Origin: Monoplex corrugatus
Taxonomy: Eukaryota; Mollusca; Gastropoda; Littorinimorpha; Ranellidae
NCBI GenBank assembly: GCA_030674185.1
Contig: JAPXFY010000026.1
Coordinates: 43,162,132 to 43,226,131 of the forward strand
DNA: 64,000 bases
Direction: 5' to 3'
A program made the translations under genes and the position numbers. Each line of letters opens with the position of its first letter. Position 1 is the first letter of the stretch. Positions 1 to 11,290 of the stretch are shown here, in pieces. The notes beneath the pieces are model-generated. The model saw nothing but the letters and a program-made list of their open reading frames with translations. It was not told the DNA's origin and ran no database searches.

Positions 1-61
1 CGAACCCACAAGCATTAGCTTGTGAATTCGATGCTCAAACCAACTGAGCTACTGGGGCCCG
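1..61 (-). mobile_element. tRNA-like SINE head, cut by the window edge
   Basis: On the minus strand the sequence reads like the front of a tRNA: an A box (tagctcagttgg), an anticodon-arm-like stem and a B box (gggttcg) reaching base 1. The rest lies outside the window. It may be a tRNA-derived SINE or a tRNA pseudogene. Confidence 0.5.
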
Positions 62-64
62 CCT

Positions 65-278
65 GTGACCTTACAGCACCCTGGTGTTTATTTCGTGACC
101 TTACAGCACCCTGGTGTTTATTTCGCGACCTTACAGCACCCTGGTGTTTATTTCGTGACCTTACAGCACCCTGGTGTTTATTTCGTGGACCTTTTACAGC
201 ACCCTGGTGTTTATTTCGTGACCTTAAGCACCCTGGTGTTTATTTCGGACCTTTACAGTACCCTGGTGTTTATTTCAC
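65..278 (+). repeat. 30-bp minisatellite, about 7 units
   Basis: Unit runs gaccttacagcaccctggtg followed by tttatttcgt. The first four units are near identical; later ones have small indels. It is open in one frame only because the period is a multiple of three. Confidence 0.92.
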
Positions 279-469
279 GGGTCGGCCAGTTGGTACTTTC
301 CCCTTTGGCGCTTTTTTTACCTTCCCGCTGTTTTGCCACCTTCCGTTTTATCGTAACAATGGTTGTAAATCGGAACGCAGATGAGACCAAATTATTAATT
401 CAAGTTTGAGCTGATAAGTCAGTCCAAAGGAAATTATCTGGTTGTGTCAGAAATCTATTAGCGCTTGGC

Positions 470-800
470 AAAATAAGAACCAGCTAAAAAACATAAACAA
501 ACAAAAAACAAAAAAACAAAACAAAAAACAAAAACAAAAAAAACGAAAAAAATCGGAACGCGTATTTAGTACAACCAGACAAGACATGCGCAAGTGTTCG
601 GGCAACTGGCCTTTGTCGAGCGTAAACGTAAGATCACAAATGAACAAACTGCTGCTTCGTCCATTGGGAGAAAAGGACAAAGGACAAAGCCAGTTGGCCG
701 AAAATTTGCACCTATCTTGTCTGGTTGTATTAAATACGCGTTCTCATTTTCTTTCGTATTTTTTTTTTTTTTTTCTTTTCTGGTTTCTGTTTGCTCGAAC
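470..800. mobile_element. Long imperfect palindrome, MITE-like
   Basis: Bases 557-584 and 716-743 are inverted copies with one mismatch in 28. The pairing continues inward (ggcaactggcctttgtc near 600 against gacaaagccagttgg near 685) and outward through A-rich/T-rich tracts. Related sequence occurs at 42185-42420 and, inverted, at 30110-30200, so it is a dispersed family. Confidence 0.65.
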
Positions 801-1334
801 GCGGGCAACCACACTTGTTTTAGATGTGGCTAAATAAGTCAAATTGTAAAGGAGCAGCATAGCATAGAAAGCACGGCACTGCAATGCCGCACTAGGAGAA
901 AATAGAAAAAAGAAAAAGAAAGAAAGAAAGAAAAAAAAAGCCACATGCAATACAAAACTGCAGCAGCATGGTGTTTCCTGGGCGGTCCCATTTTTCTTCC
1001 TGAAGTAGACGTTTACCGCATTGCATTCCACACAAGTTTTCTCAGGTTATGCTCTGGGTCAGCACACGCTGTCGATAAGCTTTTATCATGCCTGTGGCTG
1101 TACACAATAAAACGGTCTAGAACGGTTCAGATCTGAAATGGTCTAGGAACGTTTCACAAACTGGATAGTGTAAATCGCCCTAAAGACGAAAGTGTAGCTC
1201 GAAGCATGTTAACTTAAATACATGGACAATATGCAACAAGTCCAATACGAAAATTCGTCTGCCGACAGTAACAAATAATATTAATGTTACTGACATAATA
1301 GGCTTCAGTTACACACTGATGGACGGAGGTAGGC

Positions 1335-1679
1335 CTACATATGCCCACTCATCACTGCCCCCGCCGCCGTCGTTGTTGTCGTCAACGTCATTAGCCTATC
1401 TTCCCTTGTGCGAGTGTGCGCAAGATCTGATATCTCCCATCTTACCATTAACATTTCCATCAGTCTGGTGGTGTTAGCGTAATGTTTATGGGTCTCTTTT
1501 ACCCCCTTTCTCTCTCTCTCCCCACCCCTACTTCCCCATTTCAAGACCTTCCTAGCGTCTGTGGTTTTGCGCAATGTCAGGGAGTCTGCCAGGAAAATCA
1601 CTGGCAGATCTGGGTGGAGCGCATGTAGAACTGTGATGAATCGCTCTTGAACAACCTCAAAATCCAAACTCTCACTCAA
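1335..1679 (-). other. Unassigned open stretch on the minus strand
   Basis: The minus strand stays open for over 110 codons with varied composition at its start (SESLDFEVVQERFITVLHAL then HPDLPVIFLADSLTLRKTTD) before becoming repetitive and basic. It has no ATG at its 5' edge and I do not recognise the protein. It could be an exon of another gene, an old element or chance. Confidence 0.2.
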
Positions 1680-2592
1680 CTCCCTTGTGTGAGATAACGG
1701 ACACGCCCGCCTGGAGTTCGCGACCCACTGATTCTCAAATGGTTTTTAGTGGTAAACTGTTCCAGTTTCTTCCCCTGTTTATCTGCAAAAAGCGTTTGTC
1801 ATCATTTCCGCTTGTCGTTGGTCTAGTAAACTGACGATAATGAATGAATTGTAACAGGTCATTTTACGCTAATCGCCTGTTTTGGAGCATCATTTAACTA
1901 ATTTTACAACGTTTTTTTCATCGATGGATTCAACTGAATCAGGTAATAATGTTGACTGTTTTTTATTTGTCAAAGTTTGATATTACCACGCCCGGCGAGA
2001 GGGCAGGGCCGTATTCTCAATTTATAGTATTCTGCTTACACTAGTTACAGTATAGGACCTATCTACTGTGGTGACTAGTCTAAGCTGCTACCACAGGCTG
2101 ACAGAACTCTTAACAGTTACAGTGGTCAGTGCTAGTGTATTCTACAACTCATCAAGTTTATGTTTTACTTTTTCGATCATTGATTTAATGATTGTGAAAT
2201 CGGCATGCCATAAATTTAAAATACACTGACAGTGACACTGTGTGTGCTTTCGTTTAAATGGAATGTCTAACGATTTGACAGCGTGATTTTATGGAATAAG
2301 GTTAATTAAGCGTAGGGCCTTATCAGCGTCTGTTGAAACTATTGCATTAGACTAGGATTAGTAGGCTATTACAGTGAGACGACAGTTTTTGACTGTGAAG
2401 AAATTAAGGATAGAATGAACTTATGAAGTTTCCACACACTGACACATACTACGTGACATAGGCCTGTTCAGACTCAGGGGTCACAACAATTCTTGTGACA
2501 TTGACATTCTGTCTGTCTGTCTGATTGACTGCCTGTCTGTCTGTCTCTCTCTTCCGAAGTCTGAAGCAGTGAAGGCTATCTGTCAATACAAA
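1680..2592. other. Non-coding stretch, nothing recognised
   Basis: AT-rich sequence without convincing exons or repeats, ending in a short (CTGT)n/(CT)n run at about 2505-2555. Confidence 0.6.
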
Positions 2593-2659
<67 letters not shown>

Positions 2660-2750
2660 TACATACACACACACACACCACACACACACACACACACAAA
2701 ACATACATACACACCACACACACACACACAACACACACACATACATACAC

Positions 2751-2782
<32 letters not shown>

Positions 2783-2826
2783 TACACACACACACCACAC
2801 AACACACACACACCACACACACACAC

Positions 2827-2868
<42 letters not shown>

Positions 2869-3074
2869 CCCCATCATGACACAGCAGCTTAGAAGTCCCA
2901 TTAAATGCTAGAATCAACTGACAACAAAGGGATTCAAAAAGAAGCTCTCCCTTCCCCTTCTCTCTCTTCGTCTCTCTCTGTATCTCTCTCTGTGTCTCCA
3001 GAGCTCTCAGTCTCTGTGTCTCTGTCTTTGCATTTCTCTCTCTCTCTCTCTCTCTCTCTTCTCACACACACACA

Positions 3075-3114
<40 letters not shown>

Positions 3115-3203
3115 ACACACACACACACGCACACACACTCACTAAATAGTAAATACAGAACATATAAACATGTATATATTCTTCCTCTGCTTCCCTCTTT
3201 GAA

Positions 3204-3271
<68 letters not shown>

Positions 3272-3275
3272 ATCT
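2593..3275. repeat. (AC)n and (CT)n microsatellite cluster
   Basis: Interrupted (AC)n at 2593-2868 with ACAT variants, (CT)n at 2955-3060, (AC)n at 3063-3137 and a pure (AC)n at 3210-3269. Open reading frames here are products of the repeat. Confidence 0.95.
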
Positions 3276-3635
3276 CTTTAGTAAATTTATCTGTCTTCTT
3301 TCCCTGAAACTTTTGATCTCTAAAAAAGGTACCCTAGTCTTTAAGATAAGTTGCTCAGTCAGTGAGCACACATGATTATCATTGAAATGAAAAAGTAATC
3401 TTTGTTGGGTTTTTTTCACTGTAAGTGCAGTTATTATGAGGGAAAAATACAAATTGCAGTTGATTAAATCAAAAATATATAAACAATAACAACAAATCAC
3501 CAGCTTTTGTTTCTGAGAAGATATCCGTGTATTAATTTGTAATAAAGAATAGGTGGTAACACAAATTGCCAGCTTCCTGCTGACTGGAAAAACCAACAGG
3601 ACTTCTAGTTAGAGTACTACTACTAGTATTATAAA

Positions 3636-3971
3636 TGGGGTTGTAGTGATATAGCCAATTTGTTCATAGAGATGGGATTGCAGTGATGTAACCAGTTTGT
3701 TTAGACTAGAGATGGGTTTGCGTTAATGTAGCCAGTTTTTTCCTAGAGATGGAGTTACTGTGATGTAGCCGATTTGTTTAGACTAGAGATGAGGTTGCAG
3801 TGATGTAGCCAATTTGTTCATAGAGACAAGGTTGATGTGATGTAGCCAGTTTGTTTCTAGAGATGGGGTTGCACTGGTGTTGCGAATTTGTTCTTGGAGA
3901 TGGGATTAGAATGATGTAGCCAATTTGTTCCTAAAGATGGGGTTACAGTGTTGTAGCTGATTTGTTCTAAC
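3636..3971 (+). repeat. Degenerate minisatellite, about 8 units of 40-48 bp
   Basis: Repeated motif gagatggggttgcagtgatg followed by tagccaatttgtt and a variable spacer (catagagat, tagactagagat). The units are diverged, so the array is old. Confidence 0.85.
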
Positions 3972-4198
3972 GAGTACCGCTACCAAACATGAAGCACTAG
4001 CTTGTGTATTTTATGAGTTGAGATGGCTAGTGTAATGATGCATTTAAAGTTCTGACTGCCACACAAAGCAGTGCTGCAGTAATATAATTAGTTATTTACT
4101 ACTGTTGCATAAAGGGGAATCATGAAGAGGTCTGTACAGTCATGTAAGGATGTTGGGAGGGACTATTTCATAGAGTGAACACATAATCAACTGCCTTA

Positions 4199-4472
4199 GT
4201 ATAAAATCGCACTCAGGAAAATCATGTCGTTCATATAAAATCGCACTCAGGAAAATCATGTCGTTCATATAAATCGCACTCAGGAAAATCATGTCGTTCG
4301 AATGAAATAAACTTTTTTTCTTTGCTAACTCACTTGATCTATAAAAAGTATAATTATCAAGCAGATTATGTATGAAAGGCCAGTGTTAACTGTTATGTAT
4401 CAACTCTAAGCTGAACTAAATATGTATTTTTACCAGATACTAAGCTGAACTAAATATGTATTTTTACCAGAC
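4199..4472 (+). repeat. Two short tandem duplications
   Basis: At 4199-4300 a unit of about 37 bp (aaatcgcactcaggaaaatc then atgtcgttcatat) occurs three times. At 4407-4472 a 33-bp unit (taagctgaactaaatatgta then tttttaccaga) occurs twice. Confidence 0.9.
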
Positions 4473-4476
4473 ACCA

Positions 4477-6458
4477 TCTTTTCCTTCTTTTCTCCAACAG
4501 AAGTGCCAGTTCAAAGCAAAAAGTTTTGTTTATAGAGATGTGGTTTTGGTGGATGGAATTATCATTAACAGTTACTGAAGTTAACTGATTGATATTTAGA
4601 ATTTTATGCTGTGTGGTTGATGTTTTTTTCAATCTTTTATTTTGGCTGTTGCACATGTTTGCAGTTTGGTTGTGCATGCTTATGTTTTCATTTGTTGTGT
4701 TCCTTGTGTTTTTCCAGCTCTTGAGAGTCCAGGTTATTTTTGAAGTTATTCAGTGTTCCTGCCCATACAACGCTTACAGGGAGATTATTCCAGAAGTTAA
4801 CCACACGGTTAGTGGAAAAAAAAAAAAAAGAAAAGAGAGAACAGACTTACATTTAAGCTTAGCAGACTTAACAAGCTTAGCAGACAAGACTCACAAGCTT
4901 ATAAATACTTTACTTTTTTGGTACCCATTTGATTATCTATAAATATACTGAGCACTCAGTTTATATTATTAGACAATGATCTGTTCATATTCTCATTATA
5001 TAATTCTACAATTTATTTTAACAAACTTATTTTCAAGATTTTTGTTGTTGAATATTTCTTTCATTTCACATCTGACTGTCAAATTTCTGTGAAACTCCAT
5101 ACTTTTCTAAATAATGTAGCTCAAGTGCAAAGTTTGTCTCACTCATTTTTTTCGTTAAGGTCACAGTCTAACACAATGCAGCCAATATTAGCACTGTTAT
5201 GGCATCTTCTCTGAGCGCTTTCTGTGTCTGTGAATATGAGCACTTAATTTGTATGTGTTTATGTGTGCACATATGTGTGTGTGTGTGTGTGTGTGTGTAT
5301 GTCACTGTGTGTGTGTTACTTTTATGTGTACATTCCATTTAGAATCGTACACAATTGTACTAAAGAGTTTTGAAAGTGGAAACACACACACACACACACC
5401 ACTCTCTCTTTCTCTCCCCCCCCCCCCTTTCTTGATCTTCAGCCTAGTAATTGTAATAGAATTGCTGGGTAGCCTACCATTTTGTCTCTTTCTGACCAGT
5501 GCAAGTATTGATTTTGTTTGCTTGGTTTTCTTGGTGATGGTGGTGGTCTTCCCTTAAGAAATTCACCTGATTTGCCAGTTGATAATCTCTGTCTTTGTCT
5601 TATAAAATTATATTTTCCCATCTTCATTTTATCAGTTTTTCCCATCTCATCTTATAAATCCTATTCTTCTTGTTTCTGTATGCCTTTAGGGCTTTACTTT
5701 TGTGTGTATAGTAATATGTGTGTTTGTCGGGGAAGTTAGATTTTTCTTCTCATGTTTCTTTTGGACACGGATTTAGCACAGATGAGATGCATGCAATAAC
5801 ACCCAATTATTGACATTTGATGTATTATTGAAAGCATGTGGTTCAAGAAATAGAACAATGATTTTTTTTCGTATTAAGCGAAAGGATTAAAAAACAAAAT
5901 TACAACCAATCAGGCCAAAACCTCGTGAGTCATAAATTGTGATTTTTTTTTTGTGGTTAATTATTGTTGAACTAATTCACCAGCACTATTTATTGAGAAA
6001 AAAATTGAATAAAATGAAAATAACCTGCAAACGTAGTGAAAGTCAAAAATGAGATGGTCAAGGCATTCTTATTTCATAATATCATTCATTCTGACAGTAG
6101 TAACAGTCTTGCATGTCTTATGGGTGTGATTGCAAGATGTCAGAAAGAACCTAGAGCATCAAGACACAGAGTAATGGAATTTAAACTGTTTCTTAGGAAG
6201 CTGGTATAGTGGTAGATTGGGTGACTGGATTGAATCAATGAATGCAGCACATTTTGAAACGGTCAAACACAATTTACATAATTTGTGAACACCTCTGTTT
6301 TTTTTTTATTTTGTTTTGTTTTCTTAAATAGACTCCATAATGAATTATCAACAATCTATAGTCATTGTGGATGACTGCATATATATGCATTAATCACCAA
6401 GTGTGAGAGCGGCAGTGTGTTTGTGTGTGTGTGTGTGTGTGTATGTGTGTGTGTGTGT

Positions 6459-6503
<45 letters not shown>

Positions 6504-6978
6504 ACAACTTGGGTCAAGGGTCACTGGCCTAACAGGCTTGAACATACCCTAGCTCAGCATCTTGTGTGTGCTTTTCTTTTTTGAGACAGGGGTAGATGAC
6601 AGCTTGGGTTAGGGGTCACATGCTCCACTCCACTCCTGTCTTCCCCTTCCCAGTTTGCGTGTGTCTTTTGTGGTCGGGAGTTTTGATTGTGGGTGATTGC
6701 TTTGGTGAATGGTGAGAGTGTGCTCTTGGGTTTGATTCTTAAATCAAAAGTTGGCACCTTGTAGATGTCATTATTAGCAAAAGCACAAAATAAAATTATT
6801 CTATTAAACTGACATGGTTGAAGTGTGTTTTGTCCAGGTTGAGAACATATTCTCACAGATCTTTATAGTGCTCGCTGGAGGAGGGGATAGATGTGGTGAT
6901 GTTCATAATGGAGAATTATGCGTTTCACCACAACATGGCCTAATTTTGCTTTTGAGTGTAATGATAGTGAAAGTTATT
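4477..6978. other. Upstream non-coding stretch with short microsatellites
   Basis: AT-rich, no convincing exon. Holds (GT)n at 5275-5300, a short (AC)n plus pyrimidine run at 5383-5430, and (GT)n/(GA)n at 6418-6500. Confidence 0.6.
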
Positions 6979-7151
6979 AACCCTTTGCACTGCACCTATC
7001 TACCAACTGCAAAAACTTAACCTTTGACTCCTCACCCATCACCAGCTTCTGCAGGAAGTGGTGGATAGGGTGAGGAGTCAAGGGTTAAGTTTTGCTCTTT
7101 CAGCATGGTTCAAAAGAGGGAGTGTTGGAAGGCTGCAGGAGTCAAGGTTAA
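6979..7151. mobile_element. Nested-palindrome family, copy 1
   Basis: Outer arms (aaccctttg... and ...gagtcaaggttaa) enclose an inner hairpin with a loop around ctgcag. The consensus is a 190-bp element: TTAACCCTTTGACTCC, a CACCCTATCCACCA block, then the inner hairpin and the inverted blocks. This copy is diverged on the left. Confidence 0.75.
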
Positions 7152-7724
7152 TAGTAATTGGTATACATGGAATCCATAAATTAGATGAAATTGCAAAACC
7201 AGCTGGTACAGAGGGGTGTATGTGCAGGTTAATGGTATATGCTGTGATAATTTTAGATCCTTTTCCATCATATGACATCTGCACTGTCAACACTGTATAT
7301 ATATAGAATACGCTAAACATGGTAACACTGACTTAAGGAAACTGAAACTGTGTCATTTGTTGCTGTGTGTGGGCTGCCGCCATATGCATAGGCTCAAACT
7401 ATATAACGTATGTGCCAGTAATAAGGTAAAGTCATATTGGTGATTATGTATGCATAGACATGCATGGTAACGCTTATTAAAGTGAATTTATATGCATGGA
7501 CATGTATAGTAATGACAGTGCTGTGTGTAGCGTTTTATAGTGGTCCAGTGCTTTGTACTCAGTATACTGCTAGTAGTTAGTTGTGCTGTTTGAAAGATAC
7601 CTAGTGTTCTGAACAGATGTGTGGGATTTTGTCTGAAGTATATATTACGATGAGAACGATTAAGTGACATCCTGGAATAAACAAGCTGCGCACGTGAGGA
7701 ATGGTCTTTTTCTCTGTTTCTCAG

Positions 7725-7761
7725 ATGGAAAGAGATGGGGCTATTGAAGACACACTCACAG
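7725..7761 (+). CDS. USP20: Candidate exon 1 with the start codon
   Basis: Exon 2 has no in-frame ATG, so the start lies upstream. Here a strong acceptor (pyrimidine run ending in tctcag) is followed directly by ATG and 12 codons, reading MERDGAIEDTLT plus one base. That leftover base matches the phase exon 2 needs, giving a Gly codon. The 3' edge is CAG followed by GC rather than GT: either a rare GC donor or a base error. A short, weakly conserved N-terminus before the first zinc ligand is normal for USP20/33. It could equally be coincidence in a pyrimidine-rich region, as the phase match alone has a one-in-three chance. Confidence 0.33.
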
Positions 7762-7779
7762 GCAATTTGAAAACACTCA

Positions 7780-7939
7780 CAACACACACACACACACACC
7801 ACGCACGCAGCACTGACACAGCACGCACGCACGCAACGACGTACACGCAGCAGCACAGCACACACGCACGCACATCGCGCGCGTACACACATACAGCGCG
7901 CACACGCGCACACACACATCCTCTCTCCCTACTCATCTA

Positions 7940-7990
<51 letters not shown>
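7780..7990. repeat. (AC)n/CACG-rich and (CT)n microsatellite
   Basis: Interrupted AC/ACGC repeats at 7780-7918 followed by (CT)n at 7942-7990. Confidence 0.9.
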
Positions 7991-7993
<3 letters not shown>

Positions 7994-8324
7994 TCACTCT
8001 CTGTCTCAGACTCATTGATAGAGCAAATGTGCAACCACAGATATCTCTTTGCCTCACTTTCTCTCTCTCTCTTTGTCATAGACTCACTAATACAGCCAAC
8101 ATGCAACCACAGATTAATGTAAGCAGTACCTTTTCTCAGTGCAAATAACTAATAAGGAAACAACCAAGCTAAAGACTTGACTAAACAAAACAGAAATTTA
8201 AGAAAAAAGTCCAACAGCCTAACCTGGTATCTGGACAAGCTTATCCGGTAATCGTAGCGACACCCAGGTCTAGACCTGGACCGGCACAACCCCATCCTTC
8301 ATTTACCGCTAGGCTAGTTGGGGG

Positions 8325-8925
8325 GGGAGTCTAAGCTGGGATTTTGTTGAGCTCCCTCTTGAATGATACCAAGGAGGGAGCCTCTGCTGCTCAGGCGGGA
8401 ATGGTTGATGGGAAGAAGCTGAACTTGTATGGGTCAGAGGAAGAGCTGAGATGAACAAATTTGTGTCAGTGGTTTGATCTCGTTTTGGTGGATCCTTTCT
8501 TGAGGAATTTGTCTGGAGGGATGTCCACAGTACCATGAACAATCTTATATATGAAAGTTAGCGTTTGCCTGTTCCGCCGTGATTCAAGGGATTCCCACCT
8601 AGTTCTTGCAGCATGGATGTTACGCTGCTGGTCCAACTATAATCATTGCATACATAACGTGCTGCTCTTCTTTGCACCATTTCAATCTTTTTCTTTTGGC
8701 TTGCTTAGTACGGGTTCCAAACTGATGAGCAATAATCCAGATGTGGGTTACAAGGGTTAGGTAAGCATTGTTTTGTTGGATATTTTCAGATTTCTTTTCA
8801 GAAAGCCTACCATGCTGTTGGCCTTGTTGGTGACTCTCGTTACATGATCTTTTCAGGTCACTTCTTATGTCGACGCCAAAATATTTCGAGCTGTCAGCTA
8901 TAGATAGTATAAATCTATAACACAA
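8325..8925 (-). mobile_element. CR1/Jockey-like non-LTR retrotransposon 3' fragment, decayed
   Basis: Minus-strand translation gives, in order with frame changes, SKYFGVDIRSDLK, a stretch matching the post-RT region (THIWIIAHQFGT...), FIYKIVHGTVDIPPDKFL and PSTIPAWAAEAPSLVSFKRE. These are the typical C-terminal landmarks of CR1/Jockey-type reverse transcriptase proteins (SKYLGV, YKI, R-x-W-N-x-LP, SFK). Stops and shifts show it is dead. Confidence 0.6.
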
Positions 8926-9084
8926 TGAGAAGTACCTAATGAAATATAAACAATGAAAAATTATTAATAAAAGAAACAGAAGTTGTTCTAGCAGGCATTA
9001 TTGAAACTTAGAACAGCAAGTGACACATTTTAACAGTTCTATTCATTTCATTTTTTAAAATTCATTTTTATCTCTCCATATAAT

Positions 9085-9087
9085 ATG

Positions 9088-9172
<85 letters not shown>

Positions 9173-9192
9173 TATATATATATATATTTATA
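9085..9192. repeat. (AC)n followed by (AT)n microsatellite
   Basis: Pure (AC)n from about 9095 to 9170, then (TA)n to about 9188. Confidence 0.95.
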
Positions 9193-9547
9193 TGTATGCA
9201 TCCATATTAACTATGCTTTGCGTTTTCATGAACAGACGAGAAAGGAAGCTGGTGTAATCAAATGATGGCATATTTAGATTGAATTGTACTGTCTGCGTGA
9301 AATTGTATAATGTGTGTATTTGAGAGAGAGAGACTGTGTGTGTGTGTGTATGTTGTGAATGTAATTGTGTGAGCATGCGTATGAATAATTATATATATGC
9401 ACATGTGCCTGTGTGTGCATGTGCATGCATAAATCTGTGTGTGTTTGTGTTTGAGTGTGTGTGTATGTGTGTGTGACTTGTATGCCGATTTTCTAAAGTG
9501 ATTGATGCATCACAACCTAAACGGTAGGAAAACTGCTATGCTTGTTA

Positions 9548-9905
9548 ATGACAGTAATAGTAGTCAAGTGGGTAAACATTGTACTTCCAATCGGAAGGTC
9601 CTTGGTTCGATCCACCTAAACACCTTTGCCTGTAAGTAAAGGGTGGAGATTTTTCAGTTACCACTGGTCAGCATGTGTGCAGACCTGCGTAATGCCTAAA
9701 CCCCTTTGTGTATATTTGCAGAACATATGTATACATTTTAAAGGTCCTGTAAATCACATCAGTGGCTGGCATATGGAAATAGAAAATGCCCAGCGTGCAT
9801 GCCCACCAAAGATGCAGACTGTGCAGCAGTATGACGGATTGTGATGTATTCACCTAACAGCTTGAGCTCTCTGTGCTTCATTAAAAAGAGAGATTGAATG
9901 AATCC
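9548..9905 (+). mobile_element. tRNA-derived SINE, family A, copy 1
   Basis: A-box-like tagtcaagtgggtaaaca and B box ggttcgatcc sit about 40 bases apart, then a body shared with 16983-17150 (aaagggtggagat, cagcatgtgtgcagacc, taaacccct). The 3' end runs into an A/G-rich tail near 9890. Confidence 0.65.
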
Positions 9906-10139
9906 ACATTTTGGAGAACAGTGTAACTAGAGGAGTGATTCGAAATAATGATAATACTAATAATAAATATGCCAGAGGACTTGCCAGAGGACTTGATGTA
10001 CCAAGAGAAGGCATTGCAGATACAGAATTACAGATACAGAGTTTATGTTTGCAGACTGATGTGGTTTACATCCATGATTTGGCAGATTGATGTGATTTAC
10101 ATCCAAATTCTGAAATAAAAGAAACACTGGAAATCATAC

Positions 10140-10250
10140 AGCAAAACCCCACTATTGACAGAAAAAGGTTAAAGAACTCCCCCCCCCCCCCTCCCCCAAA
10201 TGGTCAAGTTATTCTCAAAATTAAAAAAAAACAAAACAAAAAAACAAAAA
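10140..10250. repeat. Poly-C and A-rich tracts
   Basis: A C-run near 10181 and an A-rich run near 10220-10250. The surrounding sequence (9906-10490) shows no gene. Confidence 0.7.
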
Positions 10251-10489
10251 ACGAACGATGGTAATTCAAACAGTCTCCCTTTTTGTACAGAATTTTTTGT
10301 AAAGTTCTGTTCAGTTTAGTTGTTACTGCATCTTCTTTGTGTGTGAGGCAATTAATCACTTAATGCTCTCCATTTTGATTGGTCAGTAGCCGGCATCATG
10401 ACGTCATCCCAGCTCTTGTTTATTCACTGGAGGCCTTTCAGGATGATTAGTTGGCAGTTGGTCTTTTGCCGGGGTCTCTTTAATTTTTC

Positions 10490-10683
10490 CCTTAACTCTT
10501 TGACTCCCACACCCTGTCCATCAGCATCCTGCATTGTCAACCATGCTTGCAAAGTAAAAACATAACTCTTTGACTCCCTCTCCCTATCCACCAGCTTCCT
10601 GCGGGATGCTGGTGGATAGGGTAAGAGGATCAAAGAGTTAAGTGTTTGTGGTTGGTGGACAGGGTGCGGGAGTCAAAGGGTTA
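10490..10683. mobile_element. Nested-palindrome family, copy 2
   Basis: Near-complete copy: outer aactctttgactccc arm, inner hairpin centred near 10600, and right outer arm ggagtcaaagggttaag. Matches copies at 17153, 34817, 35354 and 49312. Confidence 0.85.
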
Positions 10684-10689
10684 AGAATC

Positions 10690-11290
10690 CATCACAGCTC
10701 GTGGTTGGTGAGTCTTGAAGGAGGGAGCTTGACGTGTTGCCAAGCTATTTCAAGTGCTCTTTGCAGATCTCTTTGAAAACTGGAGACTGGCCGGACTGCT
10801 CTCTGACTTGATGCCTTAAATTTGTCTGGAGCATTTTGAATCGAGCTGGATTTTAAGTACAAAGTTTCACGGGCGAAAAGCATGTGGACAGGATATTAGA
10901 GTTTGTGAATTCTTGCTCTCTTTCTGAGAGGCCATCAGTGTCATCTGAGAAGCAGTTTATGATGGTTCCTCCTCCGTCTGACTGTGCTGACATGATGTTC
11001 AAGTGTATCTTTCATGATGCATTCTAGAAATATGTTGAAAAATATGGGAGACAAAAAGCAGCCCTGATGAACTCCCAACTGAATTATGGATCAACTCTCC
11101 AGTAGCACCCTGTGTACCTACCTGCTACTGCAGTGGTTGTGATGGAGAAGAGTTGCTGGACGGTGTTTATTAGTTTTTGTCTGATGTTAAATTTCTTCAT
11201 TGTGGCCCACAGTGCCTCCAGCAAGACTCTCAAATGCCTTCTGTGAGTCTGTGAGAATGTGGTAAAACTCCCTCTGGTGTTTGAAGTGTT
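10690..11290 (-). mobile_element. RTE-type reverse transcriptase fragment, decayed
   Basis: Minus-strand frames give EALWATMKKFNIRQKLINTV then QQLF, followed by GVHQGCFLSPIFFNIFLE and IMKDTLEHHVST. The vertebrate and invertebrate RTE pattern LWxTMxKYxIxxxLIxxIxQLY and GVRQGCxLSPxLFNxxLExIM is clear. A downstream SD-DTDGLSERE stretch stands where FADD belongs. Stops and frameshifts are present. Confidence 0.75.

Noticed and set aside
1..61. Functional tRNA gene
   Set aside because: The sequence is cut by the window edge and, after the head, runs into a minisatellite instead of a proper acceptor stem.
2569..3375. Long open frames of His-Thr, Cys-Val or Ser-Leu repeats here and at 14709-15216, 20848-21147, 40187-40470, 43570-44128 and 44726-45196
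   Set aside because: They are translations of (AC)n, (GT)n and (CT)n microsatellites on either strand.
4589..4942. Open frame with a hydrophobic N-terminal stretch
   Set aside because: AT-rich, T-rich codons, no similarity recognised and no splice or initiation context; likely chance.
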